Shown here piece after piece: positions 1-6,865 of a stretch of DNA of 14,170 nucleotides. The stretch lies in NCBI GenBank assembly GCA_905214895.1, contig CAJMNP010000011.1:1-14170 (forward strand). Reading direction: 5' to 3'. The position numbers were made by a program, and so were the translations under genes. The first letter of the stretch is position 1. The number at the start of each line of letters is the position of its first letter. Below the pieces are notes generated by a model that saw only the letters and a list, made by a program, of their open reading frames with translations, had not been told where the DNA came from and did not search any database. This DNA comes from an uncultured bacterium. Lineage in GTDB: Bacteria > Actinomycetota > Coriobacteriia > Coriobacteriales > Coriobacteriaceae.

Positions 1-83
1 CCGCCGTGCGCGTACGCACCGGCTGGGGCTCGACCCGCATCCTCGACATGCTCGTGGGAGAACAGCTGCCGAGGATTTGCTAA
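1..83 (+). CDS. C-terminal end of an unidentified protein (5' truncated by the window)
   Basis: Reading codons from position 3 gives an open frame ending in TAA at 81-83; its last residues are RTGWGSTRILDMLVGEQLPR followed by IC. Only about 26 residues are visible, so no domain can be assigned. The codons are GC-rich and look like real coding sequence, and the frame has no stop back to the window edge. The downstream HAD hydrolase lies on the same strand about 105 nt away, so the two could be co-transcribed. I do not recognise the family. Confidence 0.5.
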   Translation, partial: AVRVRTGWGSTRILDMLVGEQLPRIC

Positions 84-178
84 CGACAAAGGCTCAGGGC
101 TATTAAAGATATTCAGATTCCAAACATGCCCGGCACGCATGCCCAGTATCATGGGGTGCGTTTTACAACTCAAGCGGC

Positions 179-183
179 AGGAG
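179..183 (+). promoter_or_regulatory. Shine-Dalgarno site that decides the HAD hydrolase start
   Basis: AGGAG at 179-183 sits 5 nt before the ATG at 189. The upstream in-frame ATG at 126 has no comparable site and would add 21 residues of no domain character before the HAD motif I strand. Confidence 0.7.
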
Positions 184-188
184 CACCC

Positions 189-857
189 ATGGCAGCAGCT
201 TTTTCCCATGTGATCTTTGATCTGGATGGCACCATCCTCAACACGCTCGAGGACCTGGCGGCCGCCGGCAACCATACCTGCGAGACGCACGGCTGGCCCA
301 CGTTTGCCGTAGACGAGTACCGCTACAAGGTGGGAAACGGCATGCTCAAGCTGGTCGAGCGCTTTATGCCTGCCGAGTATGCGGGCGACGGCCGTATGTT
401 TGAGCAGACGCTTGCCGAGTTTAGGGCTTACTACGGCGAGCACAAGGAGGACCACACCGCACCGTACGCCGGTACGATCGAGATGCTCGACCGCCTGCGC
501 ACCGCGGGCGTGCAGCTTGCCGTGCTCACCAACAAGGACCATGTTTCGGCCGCTCCGCTTATCGAAAAATACTTTGGTTCCGAGCGCTTTGCGCTGGTGC
601 AGGGCCGCGTCGATGCGTTTCCTCCCAAGCCCGAGGCGCCTGTTACGCTGCATGTGATGGAAGAGCTAGGCGCCGACCCGGCAACCACGCTCTATGTGGG
701 CGATTCCAATGTCGATGTTCTGACCGGTCACAACGCCGGCCTCAAGAGCGCCGGTGTCACCTGGGGCTTCCGTGGCCGCGCAGAGTTGGAAGCCACCGGC
801 GCCGACTACGTGGTGGACACCCAAGACGAGCTCTCGGCGCTGATTCTGGGCGAGTAG
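189..857 (+). CDS. HAD-superfamily hydrolase, phosphoglycolate phosphatase-like
   Basis: A 222-residue protein with the full HAD phosphatase signature (numbered from the ATG at 189). Motif I is DLDGT at 11-15, with nucleophile Asp11 and acid/base Asp13. Motif II is the Thr in VLTNK (T114). Motif III is Lys147 in FPPKPEAP. Motif IV is GDSNVD at 171-176 with the Mg-binding acids. The helical segment between motifs I and II fits a C1 cap as in Gph/PGP-type enzymes, and the length is typical of that family. By family it hydrolyses a small phosphate ester in the cytoplasm, possibly 2-phosphoglycolate, but HAD substrates cannot be read from sequence. The start at 189 is preferred because of its AGGAG; a start at 126 is possible. 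It is transcribed convergently with rpoD. Confidence 0.85.
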   Translation: MAAAFSHVIFDLDGTILNTLEDLAAAGNHTCETHGWPTFAVDEYRYKVGNGMLKLVERFMPAEYAGDGRMFEQTLAEFRAYYGEHKEDHTAPYAGTIEMLDRLRTAGVQLAVLTNKDHVSAAPLIEKYFGSERFALVQGRVDAFPPKPEAPVTLHVMEELGADPATTLYVGDSNVDVLTGHNAGLKSAGVTWGFRGRAELEATGADYVVDTQDELSALILGE

Positions 858-898
858 CGGGGCTGTCGCTCAACACGGCTGGATAGATTCTGTCGCGC

Positions 899-1068
899 GG
901 AAAGCGCATCCCGTTTTGCCGCCTCAGAATGGGATGCGCTTTCCGGTTGAGCCTTGTCGGGGAAACGGCATCCCGTTTCAGAGCAATATTCCGGGTCGCA
1001 CTTTCCGCAACCCACGCCATCCGGAAACCGTGACCCGCTATTCGGCCAAATACCGGCTCGTATTTTCC
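899..1068. repeat. Array of six alternating-orientation 15-nt half-sites at 31-nt steps (three 46-nt quasi-palindromes)
   Basis: Half-sites of form GGAAA-N6-CCCG occur at 899-913, 961-975 and 1023-1037. Their reverse complements (CGGG-N6-TTTCC form) occur at 930-944, 992-1006 and 1054-1068. Every half-site starts exactly 31 nt after the previous one, leaving 16-nt spacers of unrelated sequence. Two end bases deviate (CCCA in the 930 copy, GCCG in the 1054 copy). The first pair (899-944) is a near-perfect hairpin of about 17 bp (18 bp if 898/945 is included); the second and third pairs are degenerate. Neighbouring arms of different units also match (992-1006 with 1023-1037 share CGGGTC and TTTCC). 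The layout resembles BIME-type mosaics of alternating REP sequences. Function is unknown. Confidence 0.75.
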
Positions 1069-1093
1069 CGAGCATTCGATGCAACGCTGGCGC

Positions 1094-1142
1094 AAGGAGT
1101 GTCCCCAACTGCCGGCAGAAAAGGAACGTCCCCAAGTGCCGC
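1094..1142. repeat. Imperfect direct repeat, 27-nt period, around a palindrome
   Basis: AAGGAGTGTCCCCAACTGCCG at 1094-1114 recurs as AAGGAACGTCCCCAAGTGCCG at 1121-1141 with 3 mismatches in 21. Between them CTGCCGGCAG (1109-1118) is a perfect 10-bp palindrome. It begins 26 nt after the half-site array and looks like another dispersed-repeat fragment. No coding potential is seen here. Confidence 0.6.
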
Positions 1143-1191
1143 CCCAATGACTACCATGGCAACGCCGCAGGTAGAGGACGGACAGCGAGCG

Positions 1192-1285
1192 GGCACCAGA
1201 GCGAACAAATTGGCATGAAAAGAGGACGGCATAGACCTTCTGGTCATGCCGTCCTCTTTGAATGACAAGTTGTCGCTCTGGTGCC
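1192..1285. repeat. 94-nt nested inverted repeat (MITE-like or structured RNA)
   Basis: The outer arms GGCACCAGAGCG (1192-1203) and CGCTCTGGTGCC (1274-1285) are perfectly complementary over 12 bp. An inner, interrupted stem (1205-1216 with 1262-1273, one bulge at 1204) leads into a perfect 14-bp core (1219-1232 with 1246-1259), topped by a 4-bp GACC/GGTC stem and a TTCT loop. About 40 bp of a 94-nt segment can pair. AGCG lies immediately outside both ends (1188-1191 and 1286-1289), which could be a 4-bp target duplication or chance. There is no transposase in the window. Confidence 0.7.
1219..1259 (-). terminator. Likely intrinsic terminator at the rpoD 3' end (possibly bidirectional)
   Basis: The perfect 14-bp GC-rich stem between 1219-1232 and 1246-1259 is flanked by A-runs on the left and T-runs on the right, so each strand has a short U stretch after the stem. 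On the minus strand it lies about 70 nt after the rpoD stop; on the plus strand it is about 360 nt after the HAD hydrolase. The U tract is short (about four), so efficiency is uncertain. It is the core of the 94-nt inverted repeat. Confidence 0.6.
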
Positions 1286-1300
1286 AGCGCAGCGTCGGCC

Positions 1301-1330
1301 AGTTACGGTGTTTGGCAAAACGCCGTAACT
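1301..1330 (-). other. Hairpin directly after the rpoD stop codon
   Basis: AGTTACGG (1301-1308) pairs with CCGTAACT (1323-1330). The inner GTTT/AAAC (1310-1313 and 1318-1321) pairs again around a 4-nt loop, with 1309/1322 a G-U wobble on the plus-strand RNA and an A-C mismatch on the minus-strand RNA. It starts one nucleotide beyond the rpoD stop and has no U-tract, so it could be a 3'-end stabilising stem rather than a terminator. Confidence 0.5.
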
Positions 1331-1331
1331 A

Positions 1332-2681
1332 CTAAGACTCGATATAGTCTTTCAGCTTGCTGCTGCGGCTGGGATGACGGAGCTTGGCCAGGGTCTTGGA
1401 CTCGATCTGGCGGATACGCTCGCGCGTGACGCCAAACTCGCGACCGACTTCCTCGAGCGTGCGGGGATGTCCGTCAACGAGACCAAAGCGCAGCTCGATA
1501 ACCTTGCGCTCGCGATCGGCAAGCGAATCGAGCACCTGGGTGAGCTGCTCCTGCAGCATAGAGAAGCTGGCGGCATCGGGCGGGACGATAGCCTGGGAGT
1601 CCTCGATAAAGTCGCCCAGCTGGGAATCCTCTTCCTCGCCGATCGGGGTCTCGAGCGACACGGGCTCCTGCGAGATCTTCTGGATCTCGCGGACGCGGTC
1701 GGCGCTCATGTCCATCTCGGCACCGATCTCCTCGGGGGTCGGGTCGCGGCCCAGGTCCTGAAGGAGCTGACGCTGCACGCGGACGAGTTTGTTGATGGTC
1801 TCGACCATGTGCACGGGAATACGGATGGTACGGGCCTGGTCGGCGATAGCGCGCGTGATGGCCTGACGGATCCACCACGTGGCGTACGTGGAGAACTTAA
1901 AGCCCTTCTGGTAGTCGAACTTCTCGACGGCGCGGATCAGACCGAGGTTGCCCTCCTGGATCAGGTCCAGGAACAGCATGCCGCGGCCAACATAGCGCTT
2001 GGCGATGGAGACGACCAGACGCAGGTTTGCGCTGATGAGAGCCTGCTTGGCCTCGAGGCCGACATTCTCGATACGGGTCAGACGGCGCATCTCGGCACGC
2101 GTGAGCTCGAGCTCGCCTGCTTCGGCAGCCTCGAGCTTCTCGGTGGCCTCGAGACCGGCCTCGATCTTCATAGCCAGATCGACCTCTTCGGAAGCGGTCA
2201 ACAGGTCGACCTTGCCGATCTCCTTGAGGTACATACGAACCGGATCGCCGGTCAGCATCACCGTGGAGGCATCGATGCCACGCACGCGGGAGCGTGAACG
2301 GGACGTGCGCACGGTGCGCTTCTTCTTGCTCTTGGAAGAACCCATCTCGGCGTCGGCCTGACGGGCCATCTTGAGCTCGTGATCGTCGAGCGAGCCGGAA
2401 TCGTGCTCGTCGTCGTCATCGAAATCGTCGGTATCGGTATCGTTATCGTCATCGTCGACGTCCATGGGGGCGTCGTCGTTACCGCTCGCGGAGATAATCT
2501 GGATGCCGCTGTTGCGCAGCGCGGAATACACCGCGGTGAGCTGCTCGTCAGAAACATCGATATCCTTCAGGGCGACCTGAATCTCGTCCTCGGTTACCGA
2601 AGTCCTGTTTGAGCCGTTGCCCATGAGCTTTGCAACGTAGGATTCCAGCCCAGTACCCGTGCTCTCAGTCTTTTTTGGCAC
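1332..2681 (-). CDS. rpoD: Housekeeping RNA polymerase sigma factor (SigA/RpoD)
   Basis: A 449-residue group 1 sigma factor that directs core RNA polymerase to housekeeping promoters. Residues about 10-65 look like region 1.1. They are followed by an Asp-rich block (74-100) and a Lys/Arg/Ser block (117-134). Region 1.2 starts near [11 protein letters not shown] (146-156). Region 2 covers about 213-290, including the -10 recognition helix with [12 protein letters not shown] (264-275). Region 3 follows. Region 4.2 carries the helix-turn-helix [20 protein letters not shown] (407-426). The start is GTG at 2679-2681, preceded by AAGGGAG with 5 nt spacing. It is the last gene of the minus-strand run, 110 nt after dnaG, the classical dnaG-rpoD order. 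The charged linker is the only unusual part. Confidence 0.97.
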   Translation of the reverse strand: MPKKTESTGTGLESYVAKLMGNGSNRTSVTEDEIQVALKDIDVSDEQLTAVYSALRNSGIQIISASGNDDAPMDVDDDDNDTDTDDFDDDDEHDSGSLDDHELKMARQADAEMGSSKSKKKRTVRTSRSRSRVRGIDASTVMLTGDPVRMYLKEIGKVDLLTASEEVDLAMKIEAGLEATEKLEAAEAGELELTRAEMRRLTRIENVGLEAKQALISANLRLVVSIAKRYVGRGMLFLDLIQEGNLGLIRAVEKFDYQKGFKFSTYATWWIRQAITRAIADQARTIRIPVHMVETINKLVRVQRQLLQDLGRDPTPEEIGAEMDMSADRVREIQKISQEPVSLETPIGEEEDSQLGDFIEDSQAIVPPDAASFSMLQEQLTQVLDSLADRERKVIELRFGLVDGHPRTLEEVGREFGVTRERIRQIESKTLAKLRHPSRSSKLKDYIES

Positions 2682-2791
2682 AGATTCTCCCTTCGTAGTC
2701 CACAGGACTCAATACTTTAGCACACACGTAGACGTCTATACCCAAAATAAAGACAGGATATAGGCGAGAATACGCTGGTTGACCACAACAT
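2682..2791 (-). promoter_or_regulatory. dnaG-rpoD intergenic leader, possible internal promoter
   Basis: This 110-nt gap is more AT-rich than its surroundings and has no intrinsic terminator, so read-through from dnaG is plausible. On the minus strand it contains TGCTAAAGT (an extended -10-like element, about 2717-2725) and TATAGA, but neither has a convincing -35 at 16-18 nt. A perfect 10-bp palindrome TAGACGTCTA lies at 2729-2738 and could be an operator. A separate rpoD promoter is plausible but not demonstrated. Confidence 0.3.
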
Positions 2792-4921
2792 CTAGGCCTG
2801 ATCGGCACCTGCGGTCTCCAAACCGATCAAACGGAACGGGTCGGCCACGCCGCCGATCGACTTTTGGAGCTCCCGCTGGCGCTGTGAGTCTTGCACCGCC
2901 TGCATCGTCAGCACGCGACGGGCCTCATCGTCGAGCGACCGGTCCTGACGCAACTTGGCCTGCGCGGCCCGCATGCGACGTTTGATGGTGTAGAGCTCGA
3001 GCGTATCGAGCATAAAGACGATGTTCGTCTCGGTCGGGTGCTTACTCGTTGCCGAGATGCGCCCGGCGCTGACAAGCGACGCCGCCTCGGGACACACCGC
3101 GCGCGCCGCATCCATGCAGGCCGCAGGATCGGTGCCCGGCGGCGTCGCCAGCACGGCCCACGCAATGGACTCGTGACGCGGGTCGACCCACTCGATAGAA
3201 CAAATGCGATCGGCATACGTGCGGAACAGATCGGGGTAGCTCGTGAGCATCGTCAGCAGCTCACGCTCCCCCGCCAGGGATTTCCGCTCCAGATCGGTCA
3301 AAACAATCGGCATCGACGGAGCTGCCGCCGCGCTTGAACTACCGGCAACGGTCGCAGCGCTTTCCATCCCCGCTGGCACATCAATTGGCGGCAGGTCCTC
3401 GTCGACCTCCACCGGCGCGGCCCCATAGGCATCAAGCGGAACGTAGTCGTACGGGTCCTCCTCGACCGGTGCGGACACCGGCGGCGTCGCACCCGCGGCC
3501 CAGGCACCGCGACCGGCACTGCGCGCACCAGTCGCACCACCGCCCGAGCTTCGTCCCTGCGAACCGCCCGCGCGCTCAGCTTGCGCGCGTTGACGCTCAT
3601 AGCTCTGCTCACGCCGGCGCTCGGCATCCTCGCGCTTGGCGACATCGCGAAACACACGGCCCGAACTCGCGCGCACGGTCTCCAAGTCCAAGCCAAGCAG
3701 ATCGGCAATCTGGATAAAGTACGTGTCGATCATATAGCTGTCGCGTAGAGGATAGATGAGTGTCAGCGCATCCTCGAGCGCCTTGGCACGACCGCCCGGT
3801 GTGGTAATGTCGCTCGACTCCTGCAGCGAACGGTAGACAAAGTCCATGAGGGGCTCGGCCGCGTCAATGCGCGCCTGCAGCGCCTCGCCACCATGCGCGG
3901 TGATGAACTCCATGGGATCGTTGCCGTCGGGCAGCACCACGCAGCGCAGGTCCATCGAATCCTGCTCGATAAACTGAATCGCGCGGCGCGCGGCCTTTTG
4001 ACCGGCGGCGTCGCCATCGAACATATATACAATGCGCTTGGCAAAACGGGTGAGTGTCTTAACGTGATGTTCCGTGAGTGCTGTGCCCAGCGTGGCGACG
4101 ACGTTTTTGATCCCTGCCTCCCAGCAGGCGATGCAGTCGGTATAGCCCTCCACCACGATGGCGGTATCCTGCGCAACGATAAACTCCTTGGCCCAGTTAA
4201 AGCCATAGAGGTTTCGTTTCTTATGAAACACGCTCGTCTCGGCAGTGTTGAGGTACTTGGGCTGACCATCGCCCATGATACGCCCGCCAAAGGCGATATT
4301 GTGACCCTGCTCATCAAAGATGGGAAACATCACGCGGTCGTAAAAGCGGTCCGCGAGCTGTCCGCGCCCACGGCTCACGGCCACGTTGGCGTCAATCATC
4401 TCCTGCGGGGTAAAGCCCGCTTGAGACAGATGCGAAACCAGCGCGTTGCGACCCGGCGCAAAGCCCAGGCAATAGCGTCGGCAGACATCTCCGCCCATAC
4501 CGCGGCTGGCAAAGTACTCGCGCGGACGGCTGTCCTTACCGCGCATAAGCATGGTGTGGTAGAACTGAGCCGTCTCGGCGCACAGGTCATAGATGCGGGC
4601 ACGCTTGGTGCCGCGATCGCGCTGCGCACCGGTGTCGTGCAGTTCAATGCCCGCACGATCAGCCAAATAGCGGATCGACTCGGGAAAACTCAGGTTCTCG
4701 CGCTTCATAATATAGGTGAAGACGTCGCCGCCCTCGCCGCAGCCAAAGCAGTGCCACACCTGCGTAGCAGGGATAATGTGAAATGATGGGGTCTTTTCGC
4801 CATGAAACGGGCAGCAGCCCCAAAACTCATGGCCGCGGGGCTTGAGCTCAACCGTTTCCTGCACGATGGCAACCAGGTCCGACGCCGCGCGTACCTGATC
4901 TTTTTCCTCATCACTAATCAC
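2792..4921 (-). CDS. dnaG: DNA primase
   Basis: A 709-residue bacterial primase that lays RNA primers at the replication fork. The N-terminal zinc-binding domain has the CHC2 pattern C37-P-F-H40 and C58-x2-C61. The catalytic core spans about 110-330. Its Toprim fold shows the acidic EGYTD (258-262) and FDGDAAG (301-307) motifs, the metal-binding residues needed for synthesis. A helical segment to about 430 is followed by a low-complexity Ala/Gly/Arg/Pro linker (about 430-540) and a C-terminal helical region that should bind the replicative helicase. It is longer than typical primases of about 600 residues, mainly because of the linker. The start is GTG at 4919-4921, with a GGGGGTGAG-like ribosome site inside ribF; it overlaps the ribF stop by 8 nt, which implies translational coupling. 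The partner rpoD follows. Confidence 0.96.
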   Translation of the reverse strand: MISDEEKDQVRAASDLVAIVQETVELKPRGHEFWGCCPFHGEKTPSFHIIPATQVWHCFGCGEGGDVFTYIMKRENLSFPESIRYLADRAGIELHDTGAQRDRGTKRARIYDLCAETAQFYHTMLMRGKDSRPREYFASRGMGGDVCRRYCLGFAPGRNALVSHLSQAGFTPQEMIDANVAVSRGRGQLADRFYDRVMFPIFDEQGHNIAFGGRIMGDGQPKYLNTAETSVFHKKRNLYGFNWAKEFIVAQDTAIVVEGYTDCIACWEAGIKNVVATLGTALTEHHVKTLTRFAKRIVYMFDGDAAGQKAARRAIQFIEQDSMDLRCVVLPDGNDPMEFITAHGGEALQARIDAAEPLMDFVYRSLQESSDITTPGGRAKALEDALTLIYPLRDSYMIDTYFIQIADLLGLDLETVRASSGRVFRDVAKREDAERRREQSYERQRAQAERAGGSQGRSSGGGATGARSAGRGAWAAGATPPVSAPVEEDPYDYVPLDAYGAAPVEVDEDLPPIDVPAGMESAATVAGSSSAAAAPSMPIVLTDLERKSLAGERELLTMLTSYPDLFRTYADRICSIEWVDPRHESIAWAVLATPPGTDPAACMDAARAVCPEAASLVSAGRISATSKHPTETNIVFMLDTLELYTIKRRMRAAQAKLRQDRSLDDEARRVLTMQAVQDSQRQRELQKSIGGVADPFRLIGLETAGADQA

Positions 4922-5921
4922 GGATGCTCACCCCCTGCTCACCCAAGTTATGACGGATATCGTCGATGTTACCCTCGACGGTCGCGATCAACTCGTCCAG
5001 GGAATTAAACACGCGAGACGGACGCAGCCAGCGCATAAACGCCAGCGACACGGAAGCGCCATACAGGTCGCCCGCATAGCCGATCAAGTTGGCCTCAAGA
5101 TGCGCCGAGGCGGCATCATCAGCATAGGTCGGCGGCAGCCCGACGTTAACGGCAGCAGGCCATACGGTATCGTCGACCAGCACCAGACCCTCATAGACGC
5201 CATCGGCAGGCACTTGGATGCCGTCGGGCACCTGGATGTTTGCCGTGGGAAATCCCATGTCGGAGCCCTCGTGACGGCCAGCCGCCACAACGCCGCGCAG
5301 CATATAGGGACGGCCGAGAAGCTCGGCAGCCAGCTCCACATGACCCTGACCAAGCTCATGGCGGATGCGCGTGGCACAGATGGTCTGCCCGTTAACGCAG
5401 AGCAGGTCGTGACCGTAAACGTCAACCCCACGCTCAGCGCCCCAGGCGCGCATTTCGGCAACGCCCGAAGCGCCGCCACGGCCGAGCCTAAAGTCGCTGC
5501 CTACACGAATGGAGCGAATGTCGACAACGCGCGACAACAGCGCCAGAAACCCGACATGGTCGAGTGCCGCCACGGCGGGTGTAAAGGGAACGGCCACCAC
5601 CGCATCGACCCCGGTTTGAGCCAGGGCATGCAGGCGGTCGGCCGTCGTCATCAATTTTTGAGCGGGCGAAGGACTCACCACGACGTCCGGATCAGGATCG
5701 AAGGTAACCACGACCGCTTTGCTGCCGTGATCATGCGCATCGCGAATAACCGCGTCGATCAGTTCTTGGTGCCCACGATGCACGCCATCAAACACGCCAA
5801 TGGCGATCGACGCGGCACCCAAGAACTCGCACCCATCAAATGCATCGGCAGAAACGATACGGGCCTCATCCAACTCACCCGCGAAAAAGACACGCGCGAG
5901 CTCGTGGGGCGCCAGCATCAT
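4914..5921 (-). CDS. ribF: Bifunctional riboflavin kinase / FAD synthetase
   Basis: A 335-residue protein that phosphorylates riboflavin to FMN and adenylates FMN to FAD in the cytoplasm. The N-terminal nucleotidyltransferase domain has the GVFDGVHRGH motif (42-51), the VGSDFRLGRGG loop (140-150) and an ATRIR segment (183-187) corresponding to the family's S/T-x-x-R motif. The C-terminal kinase domain starts near 203, with the MGFPTAN motif (222-228) for ATP/Mg binding. Glu277 in LEANL sits where the catalytic Glu usually is, and GDLYG follows at 284-288. Length fits the family. The ATG at 5919-5921 overlaps the truB stop as ATGA, a 4-nt coupling overlap; a second ATG follows immediately. Its end overlaps dnaG, so a cofactor gene links the translation operon to the primase gene. 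Confidence 0.95.
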   Translation of the reverse strand: MMLAPHELARVFFAGELDEARIVSADAFDGCEFLGAASIAIGVFDGVHRGHQELIDAVIRDAHDHGSKAVVVTFDPDPDVVVSPSPAQKLMTTADRLHALAQTGVDAVVAVPFTPAVAALDHVGFLALLSRVVDIRSIRVGSDFRLGRGGASGVAEMRAWGAERGVDVYGHDLLCVNGQTICATRIRHELGQGHVELAAELLGRPYMLRGVVAAGRHEGSDMGFPTANIQVPDGIQVPADGVYEGLVLVDDTVWPAAVNVGLPPTYADDAASAHLEANLIGYAGDLYGASVSLAFMRWLRPSRVFNSLDELIATVEGNIDDIRHNLGEQGVSIRD

Positions 5922-6850
5922 CGAACACCGCCGATCGCCTGCGGAAAGACGTGCTCCATCACAAAGCGGCCGCCCTCGATGCGGGCGAGCGCTTTGAGTC
6001 CCCCATCAAGCACGAGCGCGAACGGCGCCTTCGACGTATCGAAGTCCACAAGCGCGCGTTCAACGGGAATGCGGCGACCACAAAGCAAGTCGTCTGCAAG
6101 ATTGCCCGGCAAATCGACACGCGTGGCACCAAGGGCGCCGATGGGATCCAGAGCAAAGCCGGCAGCGGACTCGGCAGAGAGCTCCTCTACCGCATGACAA
6201 GCGCCAATGGAAACAACACCGGAGGCCGTGCGGCGCAGCGCGGAAATATGCGCAGCACTATCGCAGGCGCGACCCAGGTCGCGAGCGAGCGCGCGAATGT
6301 AGGTGCCCTTGCTTACCGAAAACGCCACGGTCCAGACGCACGTATCGCCCTCGCCGCCCACGGCGATCAGGTCGGCGGCATAGACCTCGACAGGGCGCGG
6401 AGGTAGGTCCACCGCATTGCCCTCGCGAGCACTCTTATAGGCGCGAACGCCATTGACCGAGATGGCCGAAAACGCTGGCGGCACTTGCATCTGCGGGCCA
6501 AGCATAGCGGCCAGCCGCTCACGGGCGTAAGCGAGATCGCGCAGCTCGGGGACAACGGGCACCGTGCGGACGGCCTCGCCCTCCGCGTCATCGGTATTGG
6601 TCTCGACGCCAAACGAAATGTCGGCGACATAACTTTTGGTATCGAGGGTTAGCATGCCCAGCAGACGGGTCGCCTGGCCCACGCCCACCACCATGACACC
6701 CGAGGCCATGGGGTCGAGCGTACCGGCATGGCCGACGCGTCGCTCATGGAGGGCGCGTCGGCACTGCGATACCACATCGTGGGACGTACAGCCCACCGGC
6801 TTATCGACGGCGAGCAGCATATTCAATTGAGAAGGCGTACGACGAGCCAT
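5918..6850 (-). CDS. truB: tRNA pseudouridine(55) synthase
   Basis: A 310-residue TruB enzyme that converts U55 of the tRNA T-loop to pseudouridine. The catalytic motif GHAGTLDPMASG (40-51) contains the nucleophile Asp46. Tyr74 in KSYVADISFG matches the conserved active-site tyrosine. SKGTYIRALARDLG (180-193) contains the conserved Arg of motif III. The C-terminal part after about 240 looks like a small PUA-like region (CGRRIPVE ... FALV), as in shorter bacterial TruBs. The ATG at 6848-6850 follows GGATGG, 15 nt after the nrnA stop, and its last codon overlaps the ribF start. The rbfA-nrnA-truB-ribF order matches a common ribosome/tRNA maturation cluster. Confidence 0.96.
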   Translation of the reverse strand: MARRTPSQLNMLLAVDKPVGCTSHDVVSQCRRALHERRVGHAGTLDPMASGVMVVGVGQATRLLGMLTLDTKSYVADISFGVETNTDDAEGEAVRTVPVVPELRDLAYARERLAAMLGPQMQVPPAFSAISVNGVRAYKSAREGNAVDLPPRPVEVYAADLIAVGGEGDTCVWTVAFSVSKGTYIRALARDLGRACDSAAHISALRRTASGVVSIGACHAVEELSAESAAGFALDPIGALGATRVDLPGNLADDLLCGRRIPVERALVDFDTSKAPFALVLDGGLKALARIEGGRFVMEHVFPQAIGGVR

Positions 6851-6865
6851 GTACCATCCAAAATG

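Noticed and set aside
126..188. N-terminal extension of the HAD hydrolase from the ATG at 126
   Set aside because: No ribosome site before 126, the extension lacks family character, and AGGAG precedes the ATG at 189.
899..1068. CRISPR array
   Set aside because: Repeats are only 15 nt, alternate in orientation and are too degenerate; spacers are 16 nt, and no cas gene is in the window.
757..1268. Several ORFs of 76-113 codons through the region after the HAD gene
   Set aside because: They run across the repeat array and inverted repeats on both strands, have Arg/Pro/Ser-rich products and no supporting ribosome sites; they reflect the repeats, not genes.
1374..2297. 307-codon open frame antisense to rpoD
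   Set aside because: It mirrors the sigma factor reading frame and gives a Leu/Gly/Asp/His-rich sequence with no family resemblance.
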